Shown here: positions 22,543 to 34,673 of the stretch, in pieces
Layout of the letters: every line of letters starts with the position of its first letter
Position numbering within the stretch: position 1 is the first letter of the stretch
Origin: Aphelidium insulamus
Taxonomy: Eukaryota; Aphelidiomycota; Aphelidea; Aphelidiaceae
Reading direction: 5' to 3'
DNA length: 64,000 nt
NCBI GenBank assembly: GCA_036784855.1
Contig: JAZDSV010000002.1
Location: 418,501-482,500, forward strand
Program-made: the position numbers and the translations under genes
Notes under the pieces: model-generated
Database searches by the model: none
What the model saw: the letters and a program-made list of their open reading frames with translations, nothing else
What the model was told of the DNA's origin: nothing

Positions 22543-23100
22543 GGTGGAAATGCTGTCGGATCGGATGTTTTATCACAATCAATAATCAGGAGCTCTCACA
22601 GCGCCAAAGACCACAAATAGAAACGTCGCGAGCACTAAAACATCCGCTTAACGCATTAGTGAATTCGAATAGGGCCAATTTCGACTGTACGTTAAATTAA
22701 GTGCTCATTTCATATGGGGCATGCACATGCACAGTACTATAAGAACAACGTGTACTCACTGGGGCAAGATAAAACAAATTCTGTATGAATATACGATTGC
22801 ACGCATACACACTGCAGATACGTCTCTGTCTAATGCGGATTTAAGCGCAATGCCGAAACCATACACTATCCATGCTGCATCAAAAGTACACTAGTTTGCA
22901 ACAAATGGCTGGCCATACAGATATACTGACAGTACGTGGGATATAAAACAGGAACGGAGGGCTACAGAGTTAGAGACCAAATTGCTCGGCGCCGCTGTAA
23001 TAATCAGTGAAAGCAACATTGGAAACCGACCAATCAGCGACTAGCACAGCGTTGTACGTTGCAACAGCGACGCAATTCCACAATTCCACAAATCCACTAA
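22543..23100. other. Intergenic, divergent promoter region
   Basis: 558 bp between the TRAX start and the copper-pump start, which are transcribed away from each other. No frame, repeat or RNA gene seen. Confidence 0.5.
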
Positions 23101-26100
23101 ATGGCCGACAACGCTTCGACAGCGGTGCCGGCAGTTGACAGCACCGCTGCCTCCAACCAAAGCACTACCGACACTAATGATATGTCCAGTGCAAGCCGGT
23201 GGTACGTGAGGGTGGCTGCAAATGATGGCGCGGCACAGCTGTCCTTGCAACAACTGCAACGAGCGTGCGAACATCTCAGCAGCGAGTGTGGCCTGCGCTG
23301 TCACCTGGAATCGGGTGGTGTACTGACGTTGCTGGCTCCTCCCAGCGGCAATATTGATATACGACCAGTGCTTGGAGCAGTGTCTGACCGGCTTGGTGAG
23401 CCGAGGCTTCTCAGCGCTGCGTCTGCGACGGTGGTCGAGGTCACGCTTCACGTCACGGGCATGACGTGCAAATCGTGCGCGGCCGCCATATACAACCAGC
23501 TATCACAACATGATGGCGTCTATCGCGCCAAAGTGTCCGTGTCGGAAGGTATAGCCATGGTGGCGTTTGACGAGTCTGTGACGACCAGCGGCGCAGTCGC
23601 CGCGCTGATATCCGACTGTGGCTTTGACGTTGCCACGGACGGTCCGTTGCTATATTCCCAGTTACATTTACTTAACGTGCTAATGCAATTTTATTCAGAT
23701 GGCCATGAGGTGAATAACGTTGCCAGTGGCTCTACCGCTCACAGCGTTTCCATTGTGGAGAATTCAGTTCACATAGACACATCTGGACACCGAATGCTGA
23801 TGGAGATTCGTGGAATGACTTGTGCTTCTTGCGTGCGTGCCATTGAAACCCGCGTGAAGTCTATGGCCGGTGTTCGACAAGTGCATGTCTCGCTGCTGTC
23901 GGAGCGCGCTGAAGTCGAATTCGATGGACAGGTGTGCACACCAGGCGCCATAGCGGACGCTGTGAATGATATCGGCTACGACTGCACCGTGCTGGACGAG
24001 CAGGAACGGTCTGGCACGGTTCGCCTACTGGCTACGGGCATGCTCACTGCCGCCAAGGTGGAAATAGCTGTGGAAACACTGACCAAGTTGCCTGGTGTCA
24101 CCAGCGCCGTTTGCATCGCCCGGGAAACCGTAGAAGTTGGCTACGATCTAAATTTTACTGGTCCTAGGCATTTTATAGCGGCTCTGGATATGCTGGGGTT
24201 TCGCGCCGGCCTGGTCGCCCGAGATGAAGGTGCACAGCTTGCCAGTTTGATGAAGACCCGCGAGACGGCCAGATGGCGTTCACTCCTCCTTCAATGTCTC
24301 CTATTCAGCATTCCCGAAGTGTTGATCACGCATTTTATGCCGCACATGGCCGCATTCCGGCACATGATGCTCTTCCAGTGCATGGTTCCAGGCCTGCATC
24401 TAGTCAGCGTGGCAGAGTTGGCGCTTACTCTACCCGTATTTGTCGTGGTGGGACGGCACTTTTACATGGCTTCGTTGAAGGCACTGCGCCACGGCACTGC
24501 AACAATGGACGTGCTCATCACCATCAGCACTACGGCCGCATTCCTCTTCTCGCTGTTCTCGGTTGCATACGCCGTTTGGGAGCCGCAATTCTTTATGGAT
24601 GCGCCGCCCATGACATTCTTTGACACGGCCACGATGTTATTTTCGTTCGTGGTGTTTGGCAAGTACTTGGAGAGCTTGGCAAAAGGCCAGACGACCACCG
24701 CGCTGGCCAAGCTGTATCAATTGAAGCCGCTTACGGCGGTGCTTGTCACGCTAGACCCAGCGTCCAACGAGGTGCTGTCCGAGAATGTCATCTCATCGGA
24801 ATTGATCCATGTGGGCGACGTTCTCAAAGTTGTTGCCGGCGACAAGATTCCCACAGACGGCGTCATAGTGGCTGGTCAAAGCAGTGTAGGTGTTTCATAA
24901 ATATGGCGCATAGTCACTGAAATATCCTTGTAGGTGGATGAGAGCATGGTGACGGGAGAACCGCTTCCGGCACTCAAGGCAGTCGGCGATGAAGTGGTGG
25001 GCGGCACGATAAACTCTTCAGTCGTCGCACGACCGCAATCTGCCACCGCAGTCATTCCAATGACCCCGATTACGCCGTTCAGGGCCCCCAGTGGCGCCTT
25101 GTTTGTCAAGGCCAGCCGTGTGGGCAATGATACGGCATTATCGCAAATAATCAAGCTTGTCGAATCGGCGCAGACCACCAAAGCGCCGATGCAAACTTAT
25201 GCCGACTCTGTCTCGGCCATATTTGTGCCAGCAGTGGTTGGCCTGGCGTTGCTGACGTTTTTCTTCTGGTTTCTCGTTATTTCCGGCAGTGACTTGACGG
25301 ACACGCACTCGTTTGGGAGTCGTGTTGCCCGCTTACTTGGAATTCTGCCGCCAGATGTGGACGAGGATGACGTTGATGCACAAGTGCTGTTCTCGTCACG
25401 CAGCCATCCGCCTTTGATCCCATTCTTGGTCGCGCTGAAAATCGCTATATCAGTGATTGTAGTTGCGTGCCCGTGCGCACTCGGTCTGGCCACTCCTACG
25501 GCTGTCATGGTCGGCACCGGCGTGGGCGCTCAACACGGCATACTGATCAAGTCTGGTTCGTCATTGGAGGCTGCCAAGCACGTCACGCACGCCGTATTCG
25601 ACAAGACTGGTACGCTCACACAGGGCAAGCCCGACATCTGTGGCCACGTGGTGCTTGTCGATGGAAAGCTGGATCCCGATGCGGAACGACTCTTTTTTGC
25701 CATAGTTGGCGCAGCCGAGTCCATGTCGGAGCATCCGCTGGCCGTGCCGCTTGTCGCCGCCTTTCAGTCACTCAAAGACAGCCAGAGTGGTGATGGTATC
25801 GCCGTGTCCATGGAACAGCTCGCTGCCTGGCTGGAGCCGCCGCTGATGGCGGTAGATTGCCATGCGTCCGTGGTGGTCAGAGATTACTCATCAGATGCTG
25901 GCATGGGCATACGCTGCAGCGTTGACCTTGTTTTCACATCGCCATCCACTACGGCGCCCCAGAAGTCTTTAGCCTCGGTTACAAAGCAGACGCTTACATT
26001 CTCATGTACCATTGGAAATCGACCATGGCTCCAAAAGTCACGCAGTGATTCGACAGCCATGTTCGATTCCAGCTATGTCAGTGAATTCGAGGCCCGACAT

Positions 26101-27177
26101 CGTGGCGCTTCGCTGATATATGTCGCTATTGCGCCTTTATCATCAGCGGTCACCAGGATAGTGGGCGCGGTCGCACTCGCTGACAAGGTGAAGGCTGAAG
26201 CTGCAGATGTGGTAGCCACTATGCAAAACCAGCTTGGAATCGAGTGCTACATGGTGACTGGTGACCAGTGGGACGCCGCGAGGCACATTGCATCCCAGTG
26301 CGGCATTGCCGAGAAGAATGTGTTTGCGGGAGTGAGCCCCGGCGGCAAGAAGCTCATTGTCGAAGCGCTGAAGGAGAACCGCGTTGGCGTGTACCGTAAC
26401 GGCACCTTGAATCGCTCTGGCGTGCAAGCCGGCAGCGGTGACGACGCTCAGGCGGCTATCAAGGCCGATGAGTCAACGTCCTATTTGGCTGCTATAATTT
26501 CACGGATTCCATCAGCGCTTCAGTCGCGGTGGCTGCAGCGTTGGTTGTATCATCGCTTTGACAGGGCTGGTGCTGGCGGCGCCGTAGTGGCCATGATCGG
26601 CGACGGTGTGAATGATTCTCCGGCGCTGGCGCAAGCTGACGTGGGTATCGCGCTGTGTAGCGGGACCGAGATTGCAATGGAAACGGCGGATCTGGTTCTG
26701 ATGAATGTGCGAAGTGCAAATTCATCAGTGTCGCCTCTCGGCGCCTCTTTGATGGAATCTCACCGTCACGGTAGTAGCTGGTGGCGTCGATGGCTGCGCG
26801 GTCACTGCGCAGAATCAGAAGCGTCGTCTTCATTTGGGCACAATGACTTGTTCCTGGTTCCGACGGCCATTCATTTGTCGCGTACAATCTTCCAACGCAT
26901 CCGCTTCAACTTTGCCTGGGCCACGATTTACAATTTGCTAACGCTTCCAATTGCCATGGGCCTGCTGATTCCCGCAGGCGTTGTGATGCACCCGGTTGTG
27001 GCTGCCGCACTGATGGCATTCAGCAGTGTCAGCGTTGTGCTTAGCAGTTTGATGCTTCGTCTATACCGACCTGTTAATTGGAGCAGCAGTCGGCGTGCGA
27101 CGTCGGGACAAGGTCTGGACGGCTACTTGGAATCGGTTGAGTGGGATGAGGAAGCGTCCCTGGTGACATCCACGTGA
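23101..27177 (+). CDS. CCC2: Cu(I)-transporting P1B-type ATPase
   Basis: With introns 23642-23698 (57 nt, open and in frame) and 24886-24933 (48 nt) removed, 1323 residues. Two heavy-metal domains carry CxxC (VTGMTCKSCAAAI and IRGMTCASCVRAIE). A third ferredoxin-like unit (ATGMLTAAKVEIAVETLTKL) has lost its CxxC, and the N-terminal ~80 residues may be a fourth degenerate unit. Then come TM helices, TGE (ESMVTGEPLP), the metal-site helix ACPCALGLATPTA, the phosphorylation site FDKTGTLTQG, the nucleotide-site SEHPLAVP, and GDGVNDSPALAQAD. The enzyme pumps Cu(I) from cytosol into the Golgi or out of the cell. An unusual Ser-rich ~60-residue insert lies between the hinge motif and the last two helices (DLVLMNVRSANSS to FLVPTAIHLS). 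CCC2/ATP7 orthology is inferred from domain order. Confidence 0.93.
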
Positions 27178-27285
27178 ATCCGGATGCCTAGCAGTAGTTG
27201 CTAGCGCGCCTTAACACAAAGAACCATTCGACGTTCGTTCAAACATATCAATTCATTAGATCTGTACATTTCAGCACCCACATGT
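27178..27285. other. Short convergent intergenic gap
   Basis: About 108 bp between the copper-pump stop and the PUL-protein stop; no feature seen. Confidence 0.4.
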
Positions 27286-29055
27286 CTATTTCAGCAGAGT
27301 CAGAATGTCACTGCAAACGTCTTTGACCCGGGCAGACACTGAACTCCATTTCTGTACAGTCTTGTCAACGTCCAGCACGCTCACCATCTCCACGACCATG
27401 TCTGGCGACAAATACACCAAGTACAGCAAAGACAACAGCAACCGGTACCCAGTCTCATCGGCAGTGCCTGCCGTCATCGACTGCACCTCGGTGTCGAGAA
27501 TGTGGGCGATGGCCGACAGCAGCTCCATCACGTACTCTGGCTCCTCTGACTTCTCATAGCCGGCCATCCTTGGCACGCTATCGATTGCCGGTTTAATGCC
27601 GTGAGCAAGCTGCCGCTGAATGGACACGAACGTGGCAATGTTGAATATGAGGGACGCAACGGCTTGGCGGATGTCTGGATTCTGCGCATATGCGGCCGAG
27701 TATCCGTCGGCTGCTTCCAAAATATGTGACAGAACAACGTTGACAGTGTAATTGGGTGCCGGAGTCTTGACGGCAGCATCTGCCATGGAAGGAATGAGCG
27801 TTGCCTCCGACATCAGCAGCCGGGCAGCCGAGCCTACAAACATATTGCACATGAGTCGCAACACCATCAACACCGACGCATTGGGCAGCTGTGCATCGGC
27901 TGCATGTGATGCCAGTCCGAAACGTCCCAGAACACTGAATAGCAAATCTAGACAAAATTAAATAAGGGAACAATTTACCTGTTCGACCGACTGACCTGGG
28001 CTCTCCATCAATATTGCCTGTCCAGCTGTATTCAGTGCGACCAGCCGCAGCAAATCCAGCACGGGAAAGTTGTCTGTTCCTGGAAGTTGTCCGAGCAAAT
28101 TCTCCAGCACCAATACAGAGCCACGGTCAATGTTGGCCTGCTTCCAGGCAGGCGTATCTAGCACAGACTGCAGGGCTGCTAGATGAGCTCTCTGCTGCTC
28201 GCTGATGGTCAATGAGTTCTTGTCAATGAATGCGTCAAGCTTCTTGAGTATTTGCGCAACATTCGCCTTGTCATAGATAATTGGTTTTGCACATTGTACC
28301 AGCGACATCTTGACTGCGCGCTTCATGTGGGGATGACTCGGCGCGGCAGAGGGTGAGGTGGTCATTGTACTAGCAGTCGCTGGAGTTGCAGTGGCCGCTG
28401 GTCGGAACATGGAATCAATGAGCGGTCGCAGAGACTGGCCAAACGGGCTATTCACGGTTATTAACAGATTACATAGTTAAGAGACTATTCTACCAACGTC
28501 TCGAGAAAGTCTCTGGGCAGCGAGGTAATGTGGTTGGGAATGCGCTTGTTGACTAGCAGTTGGCATGCGTGGTTGGAAAAGTCGTTGCAGTTATTGTCCA
28601 GCAAGTGGTACTTGTCCGCACTGGATACTTGTGTCAATATGTTGTAGACTGCAGTATGATGTATGTATAACTTGCGTGAATATGCGCCGTAGCTGAGCGA
28701 TATGCTGCAACACTTGGTCGCGAGTGCACGTGGTCACGCCTGCCACGGAGTTTATGCATTACACAGACAGCCTCACCGCCCGTCAACTCACCCATATCCA
28801 CGACTTCAATGGGTCGGCCGTGGTGCGTCTGTCCCGGCACCGACTCCTGAATGCCGGCGCCAAAGTAGTACTCCACGCCGTACACAACAACGCTGGTGTG
28901 CCTGCAAAGCAGTCGAGTGCGCCGTCAATGTTAAAGACATGCAGGCCGCACCATATGGCATCTATCTGGCGACCGACCATTGACATGGACATCATGCGCG
29001 CCATCCCCTGCGACAGGTCGTACACATAAAGCTGCACGCGGCCTGGCTGTGCCAT
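27286..29055 (-). CDS. PPPDE (DeSI-type) desumoylating isopeptidase fused to a PUL domain
   Basis: The N-terminal ~150 residues follow human DeSI-1 closely: VQLYVYDLSQGMARMMS, the catalytic-His segment IWHTSVVVYGVEYYFGAGI, VVDMG, the catalytic-Cys segment LDNNCNDFSNHACQLL, IPNHITSLPRDFLETPFGQS and LRPLIDSM. Both dyad residues (His, Cys) are present. The rest (~400 residues) is a PUL armadillo-like domain, as in PLAA/Doa1, which binds Cdc48/p97. So a SUMO or ubiquitin isopeptidase may be brought to Cdc48. Fungal PPPDE proteins with C-terminal PUL are known, some with an intervening thioredoxin domain that I do not see here. Introns around 28635-28700 could not be resolved with full confidence; the others restore family sequence. 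Confidence 0.85.
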
Positions 29056-29236
29056 GCTTGATTATTGTGACTCTATCTATTGTGTTAGTTACTCTTCCTA
29101 AATACAGTCAATGTGCAGCTGCAAGGACTTGTCTACATAGATGCAAGGTGACACTTATACATAGCGTGCATGGATACAGTTAATTCCACTGAATGAACGG
29201 AAAATATGTATGCTCAATGATCTCTATCTGCGTTTG

Positions 29237-31896
29237 TCAATAGATGGCCTGATACTTGGCAAGTAGCTCCTCCTTCAAGTAGCAGGCAACAATCGGTTCT
29301 GATGCGGCAAAGGCTCTCCTGGCCAGCTGTATGTCTGGCAGGGCGTTCCGTGCACATATCGCGGCAATCTGCTGCCGCTGGCACTCGATGGACTTGGCAG
29401 TTGAATTGCCTGACAGATCCTCCATCGTGGTTAGTGTCGGTGTCGAGCTTTTTACCGATGATTTGGACAGTTCGCCCGCTGGATCTCCCGGTCGCGGCGG
29501 CTCCGGGCCTGTTTTGGAGCGGTGGCGGAGTACCCGCTTTGTTACCGAGGATTGCTGCTCACTGTTCTCGGCCGTGGTGGCGCGTTCTAATTTGGCTGCC
29601 GTGCTGCGGTTCGCGAGTAGAATAGATCGCGAGCTCTTGAACCAGGAGAAGGCAGACGCTGAATGTTTGGCCGAGGCTTCCTGTGCTTCGGCGCTCGCCT
29701 TGCGCAGCTCATCGTCCAGCCGCCACAATGGGCCGTATATGGCGGGGTTCATGAATGCATTGATCAGGGCCGCCTTTTCCCTTACTTCCACCATATCCGC
29801 TGAACTCGGATCTGTTGATGAGCTGGACTTCAAGTCCTCGACAAGAGGTTCCGCCCTGGTCATAAATTCTCCGCGCGAGATGTGCGCGTATTTCGACTCC
29901 TTGAACAGTTTACCGCCCTCAACTTTCTTGAGCCAGGCTTCTATACCGGCAGCCCCGCCGCCGAATTCAGCATCGAGCATATTGTGTATCTGAGCTAGTT
30001 GCTCGCACTGAGCGGCACAGACGTATTGCCAATACCGCGCATCCGATGAGGATAAATGCTTGACAAGATGTGCCGACCACAATTCATGCGCCTCGACCTG
30101 CAATGCCACTGTAAGCACAATCGCAACATATTATAGCTACTCACGTGGGCCCGCACTGCCTTCTTGCCCAGGTGCTTCTTCTTGCCTGAGAGAATTGGGA
30201 CAGGTGGCAGCGACACCAGTGCATCAATGTCGAATGCAAGCGCGGACGCCGATGCCATACGGCCGTCCCACGTCAAGTCACTCAGGCTTGCTCGGTTGGC
30301 CGACAGCGGGAAGACCAGCGAGGATGCCTGGCCGTTCTGCAGATAAAAGTGCCGGAACCAGGCGGTGCTGAACGGTTCAAAGTAGCGCCAACCGCCGAAA
30401 TTCTGCACGGCAAACTCCACAGTCTCCACGGTGAGCGCAGAGTGGTGTTCGGGACAGCTGCGGACCGACCTAATCCACTCAATGAGGTCGGCGGGCGAGA
30501 CAATGTCCATCAGGAATGGCGTCTTCAGCTTGGCCGTGATCAGATTGCGCTGATACATCTCCTCCAGTTCGGATTCGTCTGCGGTCGCGGCGGCCTGTGG
30601 TGAGGCGTACGACCGGGACAGCGGGTAGAACTGGAAGGCGGATGACGCGCCGCCACTTCCAGTCGCCGGCAGTAGCACCTGGGCAGTGCTCTTGGCCCGC
30701 CGCTTGTCCGCCTTTCGCCGCTTCAACTCGGTGCGATGCTGCTTGAACAGTGCCAACTGCCGGCGTTCATGCCACGGTGAGGTCTCCTGTTCGCGGATAA
30801 ATGCGCGTAGCAGTGCGTTCATCCACCAGTCCCCCGGCTCCAGTGACCCGGCCCACGCCAAGCCGTAATGTGAGCGTCCGCTGCCGCATCCCTTGACCAT
30901 GAACCTGTACTGCGGCCGCATCAGTGCCTCGGACTTGCCAGCATCCGCGGCGACTGGAGGGGCGGCAGCGGTAATCCCGCCGGTTGAACCCGCAATGGTG
31001 TCACTCGGCGCCACAACTTGATCATGCTTCTTCAAGAGGTCTTCCACGCTCTGGATGTCCACCAGGATGTCGGCGTGCAGTTTAAGCGCCGACTCGACCA
31101 GCTTGTCGAACATGTCTGCCGTGGGCGACACTATTACCGGAGAGGCGGGGTCCGGTTCGCCTTGCAGCACGACAATAGTGGGCGTGTGTGTAATATCGGC
31201 GACAACTACATTCTGCGTTTGGGGAGAGTCTTTGGGCGGCGCGTCGGGCGCATTAGGCACGACTGGCTCCGGCTTGTCGGTGAGCACGGTGAGCGAGGCC
31301 ACACTGTCGCACACCTGCTCAGTGTCATCACGTCCGCCAGTCGCGTCGGACGGCAACGGCGCCGTGTCGGCCACAGTCAGTGACACGTCACCACCACTAG
31401 AAAAATCAGCAGACGCTGCCGACGAGGCCGTCAGTCCGGGCGTGCTGACCGTGTCTGACGGTGTGGCCGGCCGGTTGTTCAGCGCCATGTCGCTGGTGCC
31501 ACTGCGCGACAGTCCGTGCGTGGACGAGGTGGTGCCGAACTTTAGCTGCACACAGCGCGACAACAGTTCCAGGAACGCCTTGTACGTCGTGGATATCTGT
31601 TCCGTGCGCCGCAGCACCACCGCCACCTCCTCCAGCGACAGTTTGACGTCGCGATCCAGCCGCTTCTCCATCACCGACCGCAGTGTCATGAAGGACAGCA
31701 CGTCGGCGTCGTGCAGACTCGAGTTCAGATCGGATATCTTGCGCATCGCGTCCGGCTCCTCGGTCTGAGCGATATTCGTGGGGTCGTGCGGCGTCAGTTC
31801 CACCACGTCGAGAGTGGACGCGTCGCTGCCCACGGATTTGCGGGCCTTCTTGTCCGCGGCTGATTTGGTCAGCGCCGCCTTCAACTCGCGCCACAT
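29237..31896 (-). CDS. Large unrecognised protein
   Basis: Two long exons joined by a 47-nt intron (GTGAGT donor, near 30110) give about 870 residues. The start MWRELKAALTKSAADKKARK was taken as the first ATG of the main frame; a small upstream exon with ATG near 32015 and a GTGAGT donor is possible. Helical N-terminus, Ser/Thr/Pro/Val-rich linker at ~130-280, then a conserved-looking globular part (YRFMVKGCGSGRSHYGLAW, EPGDWWMNALLRAFI, FLMDIVSPADLIEWIRSV, NFGGWRYFEPFSTAWFRHFY), and a C-terminal helical part ending YLKEELLAKYQAIY. No signal peptide or membrane segment. I do not recognise the family. Confidence 0.65.
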
Positions 31897-32192
31897 GTCG
31901 ATGTTGTGTGTGTGCGTATATGTATACACTCTCTCTCTCCACTCGGCGTGCAACTTCTTTGCGTGAATGGGCGTGTTGCATGGTTACCGAACTCACCTCC
32001 AAGCTTGAAACACCTGGGCCACATTGTAGATATATGTATATATATATATAGGACCCAACTTTTTAGCGCTCCTGCAAACAGAGCGCAGTTGGGCAATTCT
32101 GCGCTCTTTGCAATCGCAAACAACGCTAAGTCCCACAGACGGCAATCTTATTCTTTAATCTTATTCTTGCAAGAAGGATATATTGCGAGTAA

Positions 32193-34021
32193 CTACGGGG
32201 CAGTGCCGACATCATCGCCGTCCGTGGCGTCCACCATTTTTGCCGAGGAGGCCGTGGTGCTGTTGGCGATGGGAGGTGCCGATGCGGTGCCGCTATACCG
32301 ATTATACAGTGCAAGTGACGACTTTGCCCCCATTGCAATGTCCAGCACCGAGTTGTAGCCGGCGTACTGCTCCAGAAATGCCATTGCACGCTTACTTATG
32401 GACCGCGCCGTGGACGCTTCACTCACCGCCGGGGATGTGGCGCTGTTGCCATACATGGCCGACGGGAGGCGCCGCGTGGACTCTTCCACAAACTTTAAGG
32501 ATATCTTGAGCGAGCCATCGTGTCGGGGAAGACTAATGGCACTGGTGCCAGATATGCCAAGATGCACATCAATGTCCGTGAGACGCGATTCTGGCATCGG
32601 AGTTTGTGGCTGCGGCAGTGGTTTGTCTGCTTGCTGTTGGTGCTGCTGCACTAAACCAAGCTGGGCCCAGTCTATGCCATCACTCGATTTGGGCACCATG
32701 TAGTCTATGTTAGCTGAAGCCGCAAACGTTTCTACACTGTAAGATCTTTGCAATTGTACTGTATGCACACTCACGATATGAATGGAGAATGCTGTGCAGC
32801 GATGACAGTATCATTCGCAGAGACTCGCGATTCAGCGCTGGACGGGGATACTTCCATTTTGAGTGCTTGTGTTTCCTGGCAGTGTCTGGCCGCAGAACAG
32901 GTGACGCTGGAGACTGCTGTGACTGACCCGAGAGTGTCGGCGGAACATCCAGCAATGATTTTTGCTTGCTGGATAACCGATTTCCATCTGAACGATCAAT
33001 GCACATTATATGCAACCTCTGTCCATACCGCCATGAAGAGAAAAGGCCCGTGAACTGCCCATTGAGGACACACTGAACCGATGTGACATTTGTGGGATGA
33101 TTATCGGGGAGATTGTGATGGGAGTGGCCATGTCCATAAAATGCTGTTCCAGCATCCTGTGCTGATGGTGATAGAAGATCTTGACCGCGGGAATCATTGT
33201 CTCCACCAGGCGTAAAGGAAGTTCGTACTGCATCTGCTGTGCATTGTGCGGTATATAGAGCAGTCTGGAGTATAATGTCAGATGTAAGAAGATCTTTAAG
33301 TGATTAATGAAGTACCTCTGAATGGCGAGCGAGTAGACGATGCGGGTGGATGGACATCGCCCCGACTGGTGCTTGTCAAACAGATACAGCAAAAGTTCCA
33401 TAATGACGGTCAGAGTGCCGGCATTGAAGGCCGATGGGCACTGGCAAGCGGGAATGTCGCCAGTGGCGTTGTTGCGCAGACGATGTACAATGGGAGTGTG
33501 CTTTGGTGCGATGGCACTTGCGCGCCGGCTCATTGAGTAAATAGACCTCCGTGTTCCGTCTCGGGCTGCCATGAGCGGAATGGGTGCTGTAAGCTGTATA
33601 GAAGACTCCATATTGCTGATGGCTGCACCGAGTTTGGCCAGCGACAGCAGGAGCTGTTCCGCGCATTCAGTCCAGCCTGCCGAGTATCATCAGGATACTA
33701 GTCTGTCCGCAACATGTGTCTGCACATACTCTGCAGGCGCTGGAGTGCAGACTCCATCGCAGAGTCCCGCAGACTACCATCTGCCAGTACCGGACACGAC
33801 ACCCACAACCACAGGGCGTATGGAACGTAGTCTGCCAGTGCAGTCGCATCGGCCAACGCCTGTTTGAGAGACGTCGCAGACGCTTGTGGAGACGACTCTA
33901 TCCGGTCCGCAAGTGCATTGGCGGCGCTGACCACCTGTTGCATCCTCCTTTGGCACTCGGCGCCCCCATCTGGGTCTAGCAGTGACCACGGCACTGGCAG
34001 AGGCTCGTCAGGCTGTGGCAT
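32193..34021 (-). CDS. Unrecognised multi-exon protein
   Basis: The frame starts MPQPDEPLPVPW at 34021 and continues through about five exons to the stop at 32193 (~560 residues). The first part is alpha-helical (NALADRIESSP, DATALADYVPYALWLW), followed by a middle part with YLFDKHQSGRCPSTRIVYSL, LYSRLLYIPHNAQQMQYELP and VETMIPAVKIFYHHQHRML, and a disordered Ser/Gln-rich C-terminal third. Several in-frame splice choices exist around 32720-32770 and 33260-33310, so the exact exon ends are uncertain. No targeting signal and no domain that I can name. Confidence 0.5.
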
Positions 34022-34673
34022 GGTTGTTTTTTCTATTGAATTGTTTTGGATTGATTGAACAGCAGATGCAGCTGGTGTAAAAAAAAAAGAAAAAAAAAGA
34101 AAGGAGTTTATTAAAGTGAGTCAATTACTGGTGTAAATGGGCTGTTTATGGAGACGCTGAGCAGTACCACGAGTGCTATTCAAGGGATAGATAGTTTGAT
34201 AAAAGTCTACATATGTATATGTGGCGTTGATTGCTAATATTGTTGTGAGCGGCGCCAGCCTTTGCAGGTTGATGTAAGTTCCTGCTGAATATTACTCGTC
34301 TTTAACCTCTCGTTGAATAGGTGTTTAACAACAACGAATATGTGGTCCACTTATGGCAGCCAATATCCTGCGTATATAATTGTAAAAAAGAGTAACTGAA
34401 AGAGAAAGAAAGAAAAAAAAAGAAGAAAAAAGAAGGAGAATAATGGAATAGGCGAAATTTTCAAACAGCTAAACACCGCGCAGTAATATTTTCCACATAT
34501 TAAAGTGGGCAGCGCCTCTGATTGGCCAGCCAAAGTATTGAAAGCGAGAGCGCGCGAGTAATGAGCACGTCACCGGTGCTTGCAAGTGTCTTCTGTTTGC
34601 ATACCACCTGTATTTGCATTGGCAGACATACAATCTATTTATCCACCACGTTATATATACACAGACTCTTGTA
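34022..34673. other. Intergenic, A-rich and polypurine tracts
   Basis: An interrupted A-run lies at 34079-34102 and a polypurine (A/G) tract at 34398-34440. A TATATATAC at 34652-34660 lies ~15 bp before the next ATG, too close for a classical TATA box unless translation starts at a later ATG. No gene seen. Confidence 0.5.

Noticed and set aside
31055-31768. 237-codon plus-strand frame
   Set aside because: Antisense to the Ser/Thr-rich linker of the large minus-strand gene; composition is a mirror of that linker.
34079-34102. A-run as a retroposed poly(A) tail
   Set aside because: No coding or LINE/SINE-like sequence precedes it on either strand and no flanking duplication was seen.
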